A stretch of 64,000 nt of DNA, taken from assembly GCA_013823135.1 (NCBI GenBank), contig PNLP01000030.1:18275-82274 (forward strand), given 5' to 3'. Source of the stretch: Planctomycetaceae bacterium (lineage in GTDB: Bacteria; Planctomycetota; Planctomycetia; Gemmatales; Gemmataceae). Shown piece after piece: positions 50,327 through 58,628 of this stretch. The translations under genes and the position numbers were made by a program. Each line of letters opens with the position of its first letter. Position 1 is the stretch's first letter. The notes beneath the pieces were generated by a model that saw only the letters and a program-made list of their open reading frames with translations, had not been told where the DNA came from and ran no database searches.

Positions 50327-50962
50327 TCACCGCGGGACCACTTCAACGGCGTTCGCATCGAGCAGTAGCGGCGTCGGTGCCTGATCCGAGTACGTCAGCG
50401 TGCCGAAGACGCGGATGCGGTCGCCCCGCACGGCCGTTGGCTTCCCGTGGCAAGTGATCGCCACTCCTGCCGAGATACGCACGGAATAGCGGACGTCGCC
50501 GTTGAACTCGATGGCTTCGGGCGAGTTCCGGAGCACGCCTTCGATCACGATCAACTTCCCGTCGAACTTCCTGGGCTCCTCGCGCAACTCCCCGGCCGTT
50601 ACCGGAATGGCGGACTCGTTTCCGATGATCCGTTCGACGTTCGTGGCGAGTATTTTGAGCTTGGATGGGCTGCCGCGGTACTCACAAACCGCCGTGACCT
50701 GCACGCGATCGCCCGTTACCACGTCGGGCTTGCTCTCGCACACGATCGCGAGCAGTGATCGCTCGAGTCGCAACACCCCGCCGCTTCGCGTCGGCGTCTC
50801 CTCGACGATCCCCTCGAACTGAACGGTTCGCCCTGCGAACTTCTCGGGTTCGCGGCTCAGGTCAGCGAGTTGAACCTTCGTTGCGGCTTCTTTCTTGTCG
50901 TCGCCGTGGACCATCGCCGGGAGGGCGAAGAATGCCAAGAGTATCGCGAGTGTTGGTCGCAT
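50327..50962 (-). CDS. secreted protein with duplicated OB-like domain
   Basis: This 211-aa protein has signal peptide PTLAILLAFFALPAMVHG. Two similar halves are visible: LSREPEKFAGRTVQFEGIVE... near residue 35 and LREEPRKFDGKLIVIEGVLR... near residue 125. Each is followed by a strand containing a Cys (IVCESKPDVVTGDRVQV and ITCHGKPTAVRGDRIRV). This is an internal duplication of a beta-barrel unit of the OB/tRNA_anti-like type. Function unknown; periplasmic ligand or nucleic-acid binding are possibilities. Confidence 0.65.
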   Translation of the reverse strand: MRPTLAILLAFFALPAMVHGDDKKEAATKVQLADLSREPEKFAGRTVQFEGIVEETPTRSGGVLRLERSLLAIVCESKPDVVTGDRVQVTAVCEYRGSPSKLKILATNVERIIGNESAIPVTAGELREEPRKFDGKLIVIEGVLRNSPEAIEFNGDVRYSVRISAGVAITCHGKPTAVRGDRIRVFGTLTYSDQAPTPLLLDANAVEVVPR

Positions 50963-51204
50963 GTCGTGCTCGGGCTGAAATTTGTGGCTCGCGGACGGCC
51001 AGGCTCAGGTCCCGTGATCGGGCCTGCTACCGAATCGCTGTAACAAGCAGACGAATCACGCGGGATATCTCAACGGGGGCACGGAAGACCAAATTCTGGC
51101 CATTCTTGTTCACATCCTGAACCCTTGTAGTTTGGAGTGGGGAGTAGGTCGCGAAATCGTTAAGCCAAAGAAGGGATTCGCGACCGGCGCAACAATTGCC
51201 CAAA

Positions 51205-52617
51205 ATGCTCCCACTCGGATTTCACGGAGAGAGCGACGTGACTTTGCACGGAGAATCGGCAAGTGAGCACAGCAAGGATGCCAGCCCGGCTGCGAACTTG
51301 CCCCGACGACCCGTCGAGCGACTGCTGACCCCGGTTCGCCGGTTCCTGCATGTCGAGTCTGCCAGCGGCATTTTCCTGCTCGTCTGCACGGTGACGGCGT
51401 TGGTTCTCGCGAACTCACCGCTCGCCGGTTGGTTCTCTTCCATCTGGAAGACCAAGGTTGAACTCAGCATCGGAACCTTCCGGCTGGCGGGCGACCTTGG
51501 TCACCTCGTCATCAACGACGGGTTGATGACGATCTTCTTCTTCGTGGTCGGGCTGGAGATCAAGCGAGAGATCGTGTCCGGGGAACTGCGCGAGTTGCGA
51601 AAGGCACTGCTTCCCGTGTTCGCCGCGCTGGGCGGGATGATTGCCCCGGCCCTCATCTACCTCGCGCTTCAGTGGGGTGAACCCGGCCAAAGGGGTTGGG
51701 CCATCCCCATGGCCACGGACATCGCGTTCGTGGTCGGGTTCCTCGCCTTGTTCGGCCCGCGTGTGCCGTTCTCGCTCAAAATCCTGCTGCTCACGCTCGC
51801 AATTGTGGACGACCTCGGCGCAGTTCTCATCATCGCCATCGTGTTCACGTCCTCACTGGCCTGGGAAGCGCTCGCCGTGGCTGCTCTCGGATTTGCCCTG
51901 ACATACGGATTGAACCGGATCGGTGTTCGGCGGGTAGGCGTGTACATGCTGGTGGGCATGGTGATCTGGGCTGCGATGTACAAGTCCGGCATCCATCCCA
52001 CCATGGCCGGGGTATTGCTCGGGTTGCTGACACCGGCCACGGCCTGGGTTGGGGACAAGACGTTCTTCTCGGTGATGAGCGAACTGTGGGAGCGACTTCG
52101 GGGCTACGAGCCGAAGGACGATCGGCGATACGCGGTGCTCGATGAACTCCAGTTCGCTGCGAGGGAATCCGTCTCGCCGCTTCACCGTCTGGAATTGGCC
52201 CTGCATCCGTGGGTGGCGTTTCTGATCATGCCGTTGTTTGCCCTCGCCAACGCCGGCGTGCCTCTTGAGGTATCCGGTCTCCGCGATCCCGTGGCGCTGT
52301 CCGTCGCCGCGGGACTGGCGATCGGGAAGCCGGTTGGCATTCTGCTCTTCTGCTGGCTGGCCGTGCGACTCGGATTGAGCAAGTTGCCGCATGGCGTGAG
52401 TTGGTCGTTGCTGGTCGGCGGGGCGTGCCTGGCAGGGATCGGCTTCACGATGTCGCTGTTCATCAACGGGCTTGCGTTTCCCGTGGCCGAGTTTCCGCAG
52501 AGGGAGGCGGCAGGCAAGGTCGGGACCCTGCTCGGATCCGCAATTAGCGTGATCCTGGGAGCGAGCATCCTGCTGTTCGTGCTCCGCCGACGCGGGGCGA
52601 AACACGCCAGGGGATAG
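51205..52617 (+). CDS. nhaA: Na+/H+ antiporter NhaA
   Basis: This 470-aa inner-membrane antiporter exports Na+ (or Li+) in exchange for protons. Hallmarks are FFFVVGLEIKREIVSGEL, MATDIAFVVGFLALFG and LAIVDDLGAVLIIAIV with the paired Asp that bind cation, plus ALANAGVPL and GIGFTMSLFINGLAF. The N-terminus before HVESASGIFLLVCTV is longer than in E. coli. The real start may be ATG 51205 or GTG 51238; the latter has GGAG 9 nt upstream. It is transcribed alone. Confidence 0.93.
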   Translation: MLPLGFHGESDVTLHGESASEHSKDASPAANLPRRPVERLLTPVRRFLHVESASGIFLLVCTVTALVLANSPLAGWFSSIWKTKVELSIGTFRLAGDLGHLVINDGLMTIFFFVVGLEIKREIVSGELRELRKALLPVFAALGGMIAPALIYLALQWGEPGQRGWAIPMATDIAFVVGFLALFGPRVPFSLKILLLTLAIVDDLGAVLIIAIVFTSSLAWEALAVAALGFALTYGLNRIGVRRVGVYMLVGMVIWAAMYKSGIHPTMAGVLLGLLTPATAWVGDKTFFSVMSELWERLRGYEPKDDRRYAVLDELQFAARESVSPLHRLELALHPWVAFLIMPLFALANAGVPLEVSGLRDPVALSVAAGLAIGKPVGILLFCWLAVRLGLSKLPHGVSWSLLVGGACLAGIGFTMSLFINGLAFPVAEFPQREAAGKVGTLLGSAISVILGASILLFVLRRRGAKHARG

Positions 52618-52714
52618 ATGTTCCCCGTCAACGGCCATTACTTCGCCGAGAACTGGTTCCGTCAGCGGCCAGCCCACAAACGTTCTCGCAATATTTCGAG
52701 AGCCCGAAGTGTCG

Positions 52715-52742
52715 TTGAACTCTCACACATTGATGTTAAAAT
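52715..52742 (+). promoter_or_regulatory. sigma70-like promoter for the toxin-antitoxin-like pair
   Basis: TTGAAC (52715-52720), a 16-nt spacer and TAAAAT (52737-52742) lie 27 nt upstream of the ATG at 52770, in an AT-rich island after nhaA. This is the best consensus-like promoter seen in the window. Confidence 0.45.
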
Positions 52743-52769
52743 CAATAGCGTTGTGCCGGGAGTACAGCG

Positions 52770-53027
52770 ATGGATGCGACCATCATCTGGGACGACGAGC
52801 CAGGCGGAAACGTCGAACACATTGCCCTAAATGGGTTGACCCCGGATGAGGTCGATTCGGTTTTACTCGATCCGGATATCCCCACCGTCGCAAGCCGTTC
52901 GACGGGCCGCCCGTGTAAGTTTGGCTGGACCGATTCTGGCAAACACATCATCGTTGTCTGGGACGAGGAGTCCGACAATCCGCGGGTGATTTACCCGGTG
53001 ACCGCCTACGAAGTGTCGCCCCCGTGA
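52770..53027 (+). CDS. small toxin-like protein upstream of an HTH antitoxin
   Basis: This 85-aa protein (MDATIIWDDEPGGNVEHIAL, GLTPDEVDSVLLDPDIPTV, GKHIIVVWDEESDNPRVIYP) has the length and compact beta-rich pattern of BrnT-like small toxins. It is followed 10 nt later by an XRE-type regulator, the inverted order (toxin first) typical of HigBA/BrnTA-like modules. Toxin identity is inferred from size, pattern and context, not from a definite motif. Confidence 0.55.
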   Translation: MDATIIWDDEPGGNVEHIALNGLTPDEVDSVLLDPDIPTVASRSTGRPCKFGWTDSGKHIIVVWDEESDNPRVIYPVTAYEVSPP

Positions 53028-53037
53028 GGATGATCCC

Positions 53038-53397
53038 ATGCCGACTGAACAAACCAAGCCGATTATTTCGGACGTCGAACTCGCTCGCTTGCGGGCGCGG
53101 GCTGCCGAGACGCGAGCACAACTGGCTCACAAACCCGGTGTCTCCGAACTGCTCAGCCCGGAGGAATTGGCCGATGCCGCTCCGTTCTATTTTGCCTTGC
53201 GGACGTGTGTGGCCGAGTTGAAGAAAGCCCGAGAAGCCGTTGGATTGACGCTCGCGCAAGTCGCGGAGAAGACCGGCCTCGCCACCGAGACGCTGTGTCG
53301 ACTCGAAACGGGAATGGCCACAAACCCCACATGGCAAACGCTCGGCCTGTATGCCGCGGCCGTGGGACGGAAGTTGAACCTGACGGCAAGTGTGTGA
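53038..53397 (+). CDS. XRE-family HTH antitoxin/regulator
   Basis: This 119-aa protein has a C-terminal Cro/cI-type helix-turn-helix (KKAREAVGLTLAQVAEKTGL, ATETLCRLETGMATNPTWQT), preceded by a ~60-residue acidic N-terminal region that may bind the partner. ATG 53038 lies 10 nt after the upstream stop with GAGGA as ribosome site, so the two genes are probably an operon in which this protein represses the promoter and neutralises the toxin. Confidence 0.75.
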   Translation: MPTEQTKPIISDVELARLRARAAETRAQLAHKPGVSELLSPEELADAAPFYFALRTCVAELKKAREAVGLTLAQVAEKTGLATETLCRLETGMATNPTWQTLGLYAAAVGRKLNLTASV

Positions 53398-53407
53398 GTC
53401 AGCAAAG

Positions 53408-53782
53408 CTATTCGGTGGGATCGAACGCCGAGAGTTGTTCGTCCCACCTGATCTCGTGGTCATCGATGTGGACATGCCAATCCGCGTCGTCCAGCAAATG
53501 GCGGATTTCTGACAGTGCTCTGCACCAATGTTGGATCGCTTCCCAAAACACGTCTTCGGAATTCATAGGGAGTTTGGTGGCTCCTTCGAGAATCGTCTCG
53601 GGTGAGTCGAACGGCGGAACATATAGGCAGAGGTCTTCGCCGTCCCAACCAATCCCGGTTCTGTGATGTTCCTCAAATTGATCGCCCGCAGAGTACCGTG
53701 CGGCGACAGCCTGAACCGCTTCCCGTTCCTGCTCGGTGAGTGGTGTGGAGCGTGTCTCGCTGTAATAGATCGAGATTCCCAT
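53408..53782 (-). CDS. hypothetical soluble protein
   Basis: This 124-aa acidic protein starts at ATG 53782: MGISIYYSETRSTPLTEQER, ...FEEHHRTGIGWDGEDLCLYV, ...DDADWHVHIDDHEIRWDEQL. The composition and ordered hydrophobic pattern are those of a real gene. No family was recognised. It is convergent with the HTH gene (10-nt gap) and lies 4 nt downstream of the AhpD-like gene on the same strand, so the two may be co-transcribed. Confidence 0.6.
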   Translation of the reverse strand: MGISIYYSETRSTPLTEQEREAVQAVAARYSAGDQFEEHHRTGIGWDGEDLCLYVPPFDSPETILEGATKLPMNSEDVFWEAIQHWCRALSEIRHLLDDADWHVHIDDHEIRWDEQLSAFDPTE

Positions 53783-53786
53783 CGGT

Positions 53787-54218
53787 TCACTCCAGCGGGG
53801 GCAGGATGTCGGGTTCGATCTGGTAGGCGTCGGCCAGCGCGTTGGTGCTGTTGAACAGCCCGACGACGGCCATCACCTCGCCGAGCGCTTCCACGTCCAG
53901 GCCGAGCTTCCGCACCGCGGTCGTGTGCGAGTTCACGCAGTATGCACAGCCGTTCGTGGCACTCACCGCCAGCGCGATGATCTCACGTGTCAGCGGGTCC
54001 AGCTTCGACACGCGGCCAGTCGCCTCGGGGTGCATGATCGCCTTGAGGCGCGACCACACCAGTTCGAGGTGGTCCGCGTTTGTGGCCAGCACGCGCCACA
54101 TGTTCGGCACGAAGTTGATCTTCTTCGTCGCCTTGATGTCAGCGTAAATCGCGGCCACCTTCCCCGTCGCGGATTCTTCGGAAATCGGGGCCACGGTGGC
54201 GATTCGTTCTGTGGACAT
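53787..54218 (-). CDS. AhpD-like / carboxymuconolactone decarboxylase family protein
   Basis: This 143-aa helical protein has the redox motif NGCAYCVNSHTTAVRKLG (CxxC plus His), characteristic of AhpD-like peroxidase-related proteins of the CMD superfamily. NFVPNMWRVLATNADHLELV precedes it as usual. These proteins act as alkylhydroperoxidases or thiol-dependent reductants in the cytoplasm. It is the first gene of a probable two-gene unit with 53408-53782. Confidence 0.85.
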   Translation of the reverse strand: MSTERIATVAPISEESATGKVAAIYADIKATKKINFVPNMWRVLATNADHLELVWSRLKAIMHPEATGRVSKLDPLTREIIALAVSATNGCAYCVNSHTTAVRKLGLDVEALGEVMAVVGLFNSTNALADAYQIEPDILPPLE

Positions 54219-54370
54219 GGCGAAGCCCTGGGAAACTGGTCAGAGTTTTCTTGCGTCCGCTCGTGGGGCGCGGTAGTCTCTTCATACGAATCACACCTGC
54301 CGCCGATTGACTGTTCACACCGCCCACCTGAGTTAGCCTCCCGCCTGTAGACTCCGCTCCGGAGATCACG

Positions 54371-54676
54371 ATGGAACAGAAATTCGACGCCACCCCCAAG
54401 GCTGAATTGCGTCTGAATGGGCGCAAGGTCACGCGCTCCACCGTGCTGAACGACTGGGGCATGCAACTCCTCTGGGTCGTGAAGAAGGACGGCAAAGAAG
54501 TCGCCACCGCCCCCGCTCGCGCCGACGACTCTTACCAACACCCCGACACCACGCCCGGCACTTACGCCATCTCGCTGAAGACGTGGAAGTACGTGAGTTA
54601 CGCCAAGGACGCCAAGGGCGAGTTCACCGCCAGCAAGTTCGTCGAAATCTCGAACGTGGTGACGTACACGATTTGA
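54371..54676 (+). CDS. small beta-rich hypothetical protein
   Basis: This 101-aa protein (MEQKFDATPKAELRLNGRKV, VLNDWGMQLLWVVKKDGKEV, TTPGTYAISLKTWKYVSYAK, FVEISNVVTYTI) has alternating hydrophobic residues suggesting an Ig-like beta sandwich. There is no signal peptide or catalytic motif. It is placed directly before the DUF1501 operon on the same strand, but a palindrome at 54687-54745 separates them. Confidence 0.6.
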   Translation: MEQKFDATPKAELRLNGRKVTRSTVLNDWGMQLLWVVKKDGKEVATAPARADDSYQHPDTTPGTYAISLKTWKYVSYAKDAKGEFTASKFVEISNVVTYTI

Positions 54677-54686
54677 TTCACCAACG

Positions 54687-54745
54687 GTTAGCCGCGACCG
54701 AAGGGAGCGCGTGAGACTCACTCGCTCCCTTCGGTCGCGGCTAAC
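54687..54745. repeat. GTTAGCCGCGACCGAAGGGAGCG palindrome upstream of DUF1501
   Basis: Arms 54687-54709 and 54723-54745 are exact inverses. The family is the same as at 58572-58617, and the arm start resembles the copy inside pfaC at 26667. It ends 21 nt before the DUF1501 ATG, so it lies in the 5' leader. Confidence 0.9.
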
Positions 54746-54766
54746 TGGAACACGGAGTCTCCGCTC

Positions 54767-56146
54767 ATGCTGAACATCGGCTCCGAACGCATCCCGCTCT
54801 GCTCCGGGCCAAGTCGCCGGAGTTTCCTCACGGTCGGCGCGACTGCGATGGCGGGCCTGTCGCTGCCCACCCTCGAACGCCTCACGGCGGCAGGGAAGGT
54901 GAACGAGGACAAGGCGAAGATCCGCAACGTCATCACGATCTTCCTCGTCGGGTCGCCGGGGCAGAACGACACCTGGGACATGAAGCCGGACGCGCCCGAG
55001 AACGTTCGCGGGAAGTTCAAGCCGATCAAGACGAACGTGACCGGCATCAACATCTGCGAGCACTTCCCTTTGATGGCCCGCATGATGGACAAGGTCGCGC
55101 TCATCCGCAGCCTGCACTACAACACCGGCGCGTCGCACGAGAACGGCCAGCGCTGGATGATGACGGGCCACGACTTCAACGCCGACAACATGAAGCCGCA
55201 CTTCGGGAGCGTGATCTCCAAGGTGTTCGGCTCCAAGGGCGACCTGCCCGCAAACGTGATTCTTCCCGGCCCCATTGGCAACACCGGTGCCGGCCCGCTG
55301 CACGGCCAAACCGCCGCCCACCTCGGCAGCGCCCACGAGCCGTTCTTCCTGAACGCCGACCCGGCCCGGCCCGACTTCAAGGTGACCGACCTCGAAGTGC
55401 CGCAGGGAGAATCCGCGTCTCGCCTCGACGCCCGCAAGCGACTTCTCGAACAGGTCGACGACCTGCAACGCCGCACCGAAACGAAGACGACCACAGCACA
55501 CGATGCGGCGTATCAGCGAGCGTTCCGGCTGCTGACTTCCCCCGAGGCCAAGCGCGCGTTCAACATCAGCGACGAACCCGTGAGCGTGCGTGACCGCTAC
55601 GGCCGCAATACGTTCGGCCAGAGTTGCCTCATGGCGAGGCGACTCGTCGAAAGCGGCGTGCGGTGTGTGACCGTGAACCACTTCGACACCGTGTTCAACC
55701 TGTCATGCTGGGACATGCACGCGGACGGCGGTGGCCTGAACAACACGTACCTCGACTACGAGCGGATGCTCTGCCCGCAGTTCGACTGGGCGTTCACGGC
55801 ACTGCTGCAAGACCTCCAGGACCGCGGCTTGCTCGAAGACACGGTCGTGGCGGTACTGAGTGAGTTCGGCCGCACGCCTCAGGTGAACGGCAAGGGTGGC
55901 CGCGACCACTACCCCGCGGCGTGGACGAACTTCCTCGCGGGCGGCAACATCCGCGGCGGGCAAGTCATCGGTGCCACCGATAAGATCGGCGCACGACCCA
56001 TCGACACGCCGATCGACCCGCGGCAGATGCTGGCGAGCATCTATCACGCGATGGGGATCAATCTCGACGCGACGATGATGCCCGGCCCGGGCGACCGCCC
56101 GATCCGCATGGTCGAAGCCGAACCGATCCGCCAGTTGTTCGCGTGA
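54767..56146 (+). CDS. DUF1501 family secreted protein
   Basis: This 459-aa protein has a Tat-like leader (SRRSFLTVGATAMAGLSLPT) and the full set of DUF1501 segments: FLVGSPGQNDTWDMKP, CEHFPLMARMMDKVALIRSL, SPEAKRAFNISDEPVSVRDR, YGRNTFGQSCLMARRLVESG, WDMHADGG, VVAVLSEFGRTP and GRDHYPAAWTNFLAGGNI. The fold is alkaline-phosphatase/sulfatase-like; activity is unknown. It heads a three-gene arrangement with the PPC-like and DUF1549/1553 genes, a planctomycete signature pairing. Confidence 0.92.
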   Translation: MLNIGSERIPLCSGPSRRSFLTVGATAMAGLSLPTLERLTAAGKVNEDKAKIRNVITIFLVGSPGQNDTWDMKPDAPENVRGKFKPIKTNVTGINICEHFPLMARMMDKVALIRSLHYNTGASHENGQRWMMTGHDFNADNMKPHFGSVISKVFGSKGDLPANVILPGPIGNTGAGPLHGQTAAHLGSAHEPFFLNADPARPDFKVTDLEVPQGESASRLDARKRLLEQVDDLQRRTETKTTTAHDAAYQRAFRLLTSPEAKRAFNISDEPVSVRDRYGRNTFGQSCLMARRLVESGVRCVTVNHFDTVFNLSCWDMHADGGGLNNTYLDYERMLCPQFDWAFTALLQDLQDRGLLEDTVVAVLSEFGRTPQVNGKGGRDHYPAAWTNFLAGGNIRGGQVIGATDKIGARPIDTPIDPRQMLASIYHAMGINLDATMMPGPGDRPIRMVEAEPIRQLFA

Positions 56147-56158
56147 GAGGAAAGACGG

Positions 56159-56267
56159 ATGGCCACAAAAAGGCACAAAAAGACACAAAAAGCAAAGACG
56201 GAAAACCACCGCGGCTGCCGCCACACTGTTTTCCTTTTTGTGCCTCTTCGTGCCTTTTTGTGGCCAT
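56159..56267. repeat. inverted repeat that encodes the start and leader of the next gene
   Basis: The left arm from ATGGCCACAAAAAGGCACAA (56159-56201) pairs imperfectly with the right arm ending GTGCCTTTTTGTGGCCAT (56231-56267). The left arm supplies the ATG and the Lys-rich N-terminus; the right arm, read in frame, supplies FLFVPLRAFLWPF. Confidence 0.85.
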
Positions 56268-58564
56268 TCCTCTTCTTGATTCTCTGTTCATCTCTCACTG
56301 CCGCAGAGCCGAGCGTTCGCAGCGTGAACGTGCGCGGGTTGCAGGTCGAGGGCACTACCACCATCACAATCGACGGCGATTCGTTCGGCCACCCGCCGCG
56401 GTTCCTCGCCCCCATCAGCAAGCCGCCGCGGTTACTGCTTCCGTTCACCGCGAAGCAAACCCTCAAACCCGGATTCACCGACAAGCGGGCCGAGTTCGAG
56501 GTCACGCTCGACGACGCGATCACGCCCGGGTTGTATCACCTACGTGTCGTCACCGAGGGCGGCGCGAGCCTGCCCGTGGTTGTGGGTGTGGATCGCCTCG
56601 CACAGAAGCCGTTCGGCCCGACCATCGAAGCGTTGCCCTCTGCGCTGCACGGCACAGTTTCGGGGGCGACCGTCGCGGAGACCGCGTTCACCGGCAAGGC
56701 GAACGAGAAGATTACCATCGAAGTTGAAGCCCAGCGGATCGGCAGCAAGTTGCGACCCGTGGTTCATCTCTACGATGCCAAGAAACGGCAACTCGCGTGG
56801 GCATGGGGCACGCCGACACTCGATGGCGACGCACGCCTCGAAGCGACGCTCCCTACCGATGGCACTTACACAATCACGCTTCACGATGCCGAGTATGCTG
56901 GGCCGGCACCGGGATACTTCCGGCTGAAGGTCGGGCAACTGCTGTATGTCGATCAAGTGTTCCCGCCGATCGTTGGCAAAGGTGCGAAGAGGGTGGAACT
57001 GATCGGCTCGGCGATCACGCGGGTTGAACTGCCTACTGCAACGGGGAACGTGCTTATGCTGGAGTGGCCTAAGGAACGCAACTGGAGCGGGCCGCGGCCG
57101 TGGGTGCGCATCAGTTCGCGACCTGAGTTCGACGAGTCGAGCGAGGCCGGGAAGGTTCTCGAACTGCCGGCCGGAGCGGTTGGTGTCTCTGGCAAGCTCG
57201 GCACGCCGCACGAGGAAGATCGCTACAAGGTTGCCGTGGTGCCGAACACACGGGTGCGGTTCGAGGTGTTCGCCGAGCGGATCGGGTCGCCGGTCGATGC
57301 GAGTCTTGTCATTCGCAACGAGGCCGGCGCTGTGCTCGCTCAGGCAGAGGATTCGCCCAAGACACTCGACCCCGCGCTCGAATACAAGGTGCCGGACAAG
57401 GTCACGTCGGTGATCGTCGGCGTTGTCGATGCCTCGGGCCGTGGCGGGCCGCGCGCAACCTATCGGCTCGCGATCAACCCCGTGAAGGGTGAAGGGCTCG
57501 GCGACTTCACGCTGACGACGCCCGTGCAGCGACTCACGCTCCCCGCCAGTGGAAAGACTGTGGTGCCCGTGTTCGCGGATCGTCGCGGATACGTCGGCAA
57601 GATCGACGTGAGTGCGGACGGCCTTCCCGCTGGCGTGAAACTCGAAGGCACCATCATTCCGCCCGACGCTGATGGAACGCTCGTCACGGTCACGGCGGGG
57701 CAGATCGCGGTGCCTGGCATCTCGGCGTGGAAGGGTGTCGGCAGCGATTACACGGCCGATGTTGTGCTCAAGAATCACCCGCTCGAACGCCTCCAGCCGT
57801 GGCTCGCGACCGAGCTTTCCGTCGCGGGAACGAACTTGAAAGCGGCCGACTTCACCATCGACTGGAAGAACCTCCCCGCCGACGCCGGGCTTTCGCCGGG
57901 CGGCAAGCTCGCGTTGCCCATTACGGTGAAGCGGCTCGACCCGGTCGCACCCGTGCGGTTCGTGCTGTTCACCAGCCAGGCACCCCCGACGAACCTCGCC
58001 GGCCAACCCGATCCTAATTCCGCGATCCGGGTCGAGAAGCCTGTCGAACTTGGAGCCAAGGTGAGTGACAGCGAGTTGTCACTGCTTATCCCCGCCGATT
58101 TGCCCGCGAACTCGTATCAGATCGCGGTGCAGGCGGAATTGCTCAGTGCCGACAAGACGCGGGTGCTGGCGACCACCGTCACGCCCGTGCGGAGTTTCGC
58201 GGTAAAGCTACCCGTTGCGATCAAAACCAATGTCGCGAGTCTGGAGGCCAAACTCGACGGCAAGTCTGGCGCAATGATCGAAGTGAAGGGGACCGTCGAA
58301 CGGCTCAACGGGTTCGCCGGTGACATCGCGGTGTCACTCACGGGCGTGCCCGCGGGTGTTGCTGTGCCCGCACCGATCACCGTGAAGGCCGGTGAGACGA
58401 CGTTCGCAATCAAGTTGACCCTGCCCGTAGCCACAGTGCCAGGCGAGGCGAAGCTCAAGCTATCTGCGTCAGGAGCGCCCGACGCAAAGCAACCGAATGT
58501 TCGAGTGAAGGGCCGCGAGATCGAGGTTGTGTTGAATGTGATCGCGGCCCCACCGCCTAAATGA
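56159..58564 (+). CDS. large secreted protein with beta-sandwich/PPC-like domains
   Basis: This 801-aa protein has a Lys/Arg-rich n-region and a hydrophobic h-region (VFLFVPLRAFLWPFLFLILC) ending near SSLTAAEPS, encoded largely by the inverted repeat at 56159-56267. The mature part has an IPT/TIG-like start (VNVRGLQVEGTTTITIDGDS) and a pre-peptidase-C-like domain (FTGKANEKITIEVEAQRIGS, LVIRNEAGAVLAQAEDSPKT). Further Ig-like modules follow to the C-terminus. Such proteins accompany DUF1501 and DUF1549/1553 genes in planctomycetes; the role may be extracellular binding. No protease motif is seen. An internal start would remove the signal peptide, so ATG 56159 is preferred. Confidence 0.75.
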   Translation: MATKRHKKTQKAKTENHRGCRHTVFLFVPLRAFLWPFLFLILCSSLTAAEPSVRSVNVRGLQVEGTTTITIDGDSFGHPPRFLAPISKPPRLLLPFTAKQTLKPGFTDKRAEFEVTLDDAITPGLYHLRVVTEGGASLPVVVGVDRLAQKPFGPTIEALPSALHGTVSGATVAETAFTGKANEKITIEVEAQRIGSKLRPVVHLYDAKKRQLAWAWGTPTLDGDARLEATLPTDGTYTITLHDAEYAGPAPGYFRLKVGQLLYVDQVFPPIVGKGAKRVELIGSAITRVELPTATGNVLMLEWPKERNWSGPRPWVRISSRPEFDESSEAGKVLELPAGAVGVSGKLGTPHEEDRYKVAVVPNTRVRFEVFAERIGSPVDASLVIRNEAGAVLAQAEDSPKTLDPALEYKVPDKVTSVIVGVVDASGRGGPRATYRLAINPVKGEGLGDFTLTTPVQRLTLPASGKTVVPVFADRRGYVGKIDVSADGLPAGVKLEGTIIPPDADGTLVTVTAGQIAVPGISAWKGVGSDYTADVVLKNHPLERLQPWLATELSVAGTNLKAADFTIDWKNLPADAGLSPGGKLALPITVKRLDPVAPVRFVLFTSQAPPTNLAGQPDPNSAIRVEKPVELGAKVSDSELSLLIPADLPANSYQIAVQAELLSADKTRVLATTVTPVRSFAVKLPVAIKTNVASLEAKLDGKSGAMIEVKGTVERLNGFAGDIAVSLTGVPAGVAVPAPITVKAGETTFAIKLTLPVATVPGEAKLKLSASGAPDAKQPNVRVKGREIEVVLNVIAAPPPK

Positions 58565-58571
58565 TCCACAC

Positions 58572-58617
58572 GTTTAGCCGCGACCGAAGGGAGCGCTCCC
58601 TTCGGTCGCGGCTAAAC
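58572..58617. repeat. 46-bp perfect palindrome in the operon junction
   Basis: GTTTAGCCGCGACCGAAGGG through its exact inverse, with no spacer (23 + 23 nt), fills the 64-nt gap before the DUF1549/1553 gene and ends 11 nt before its ATG. It would form a hairpin close to the ribosome site. Confidence 0.95.
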
Positions 58618-58628
58618 AGGAGCAGGAT

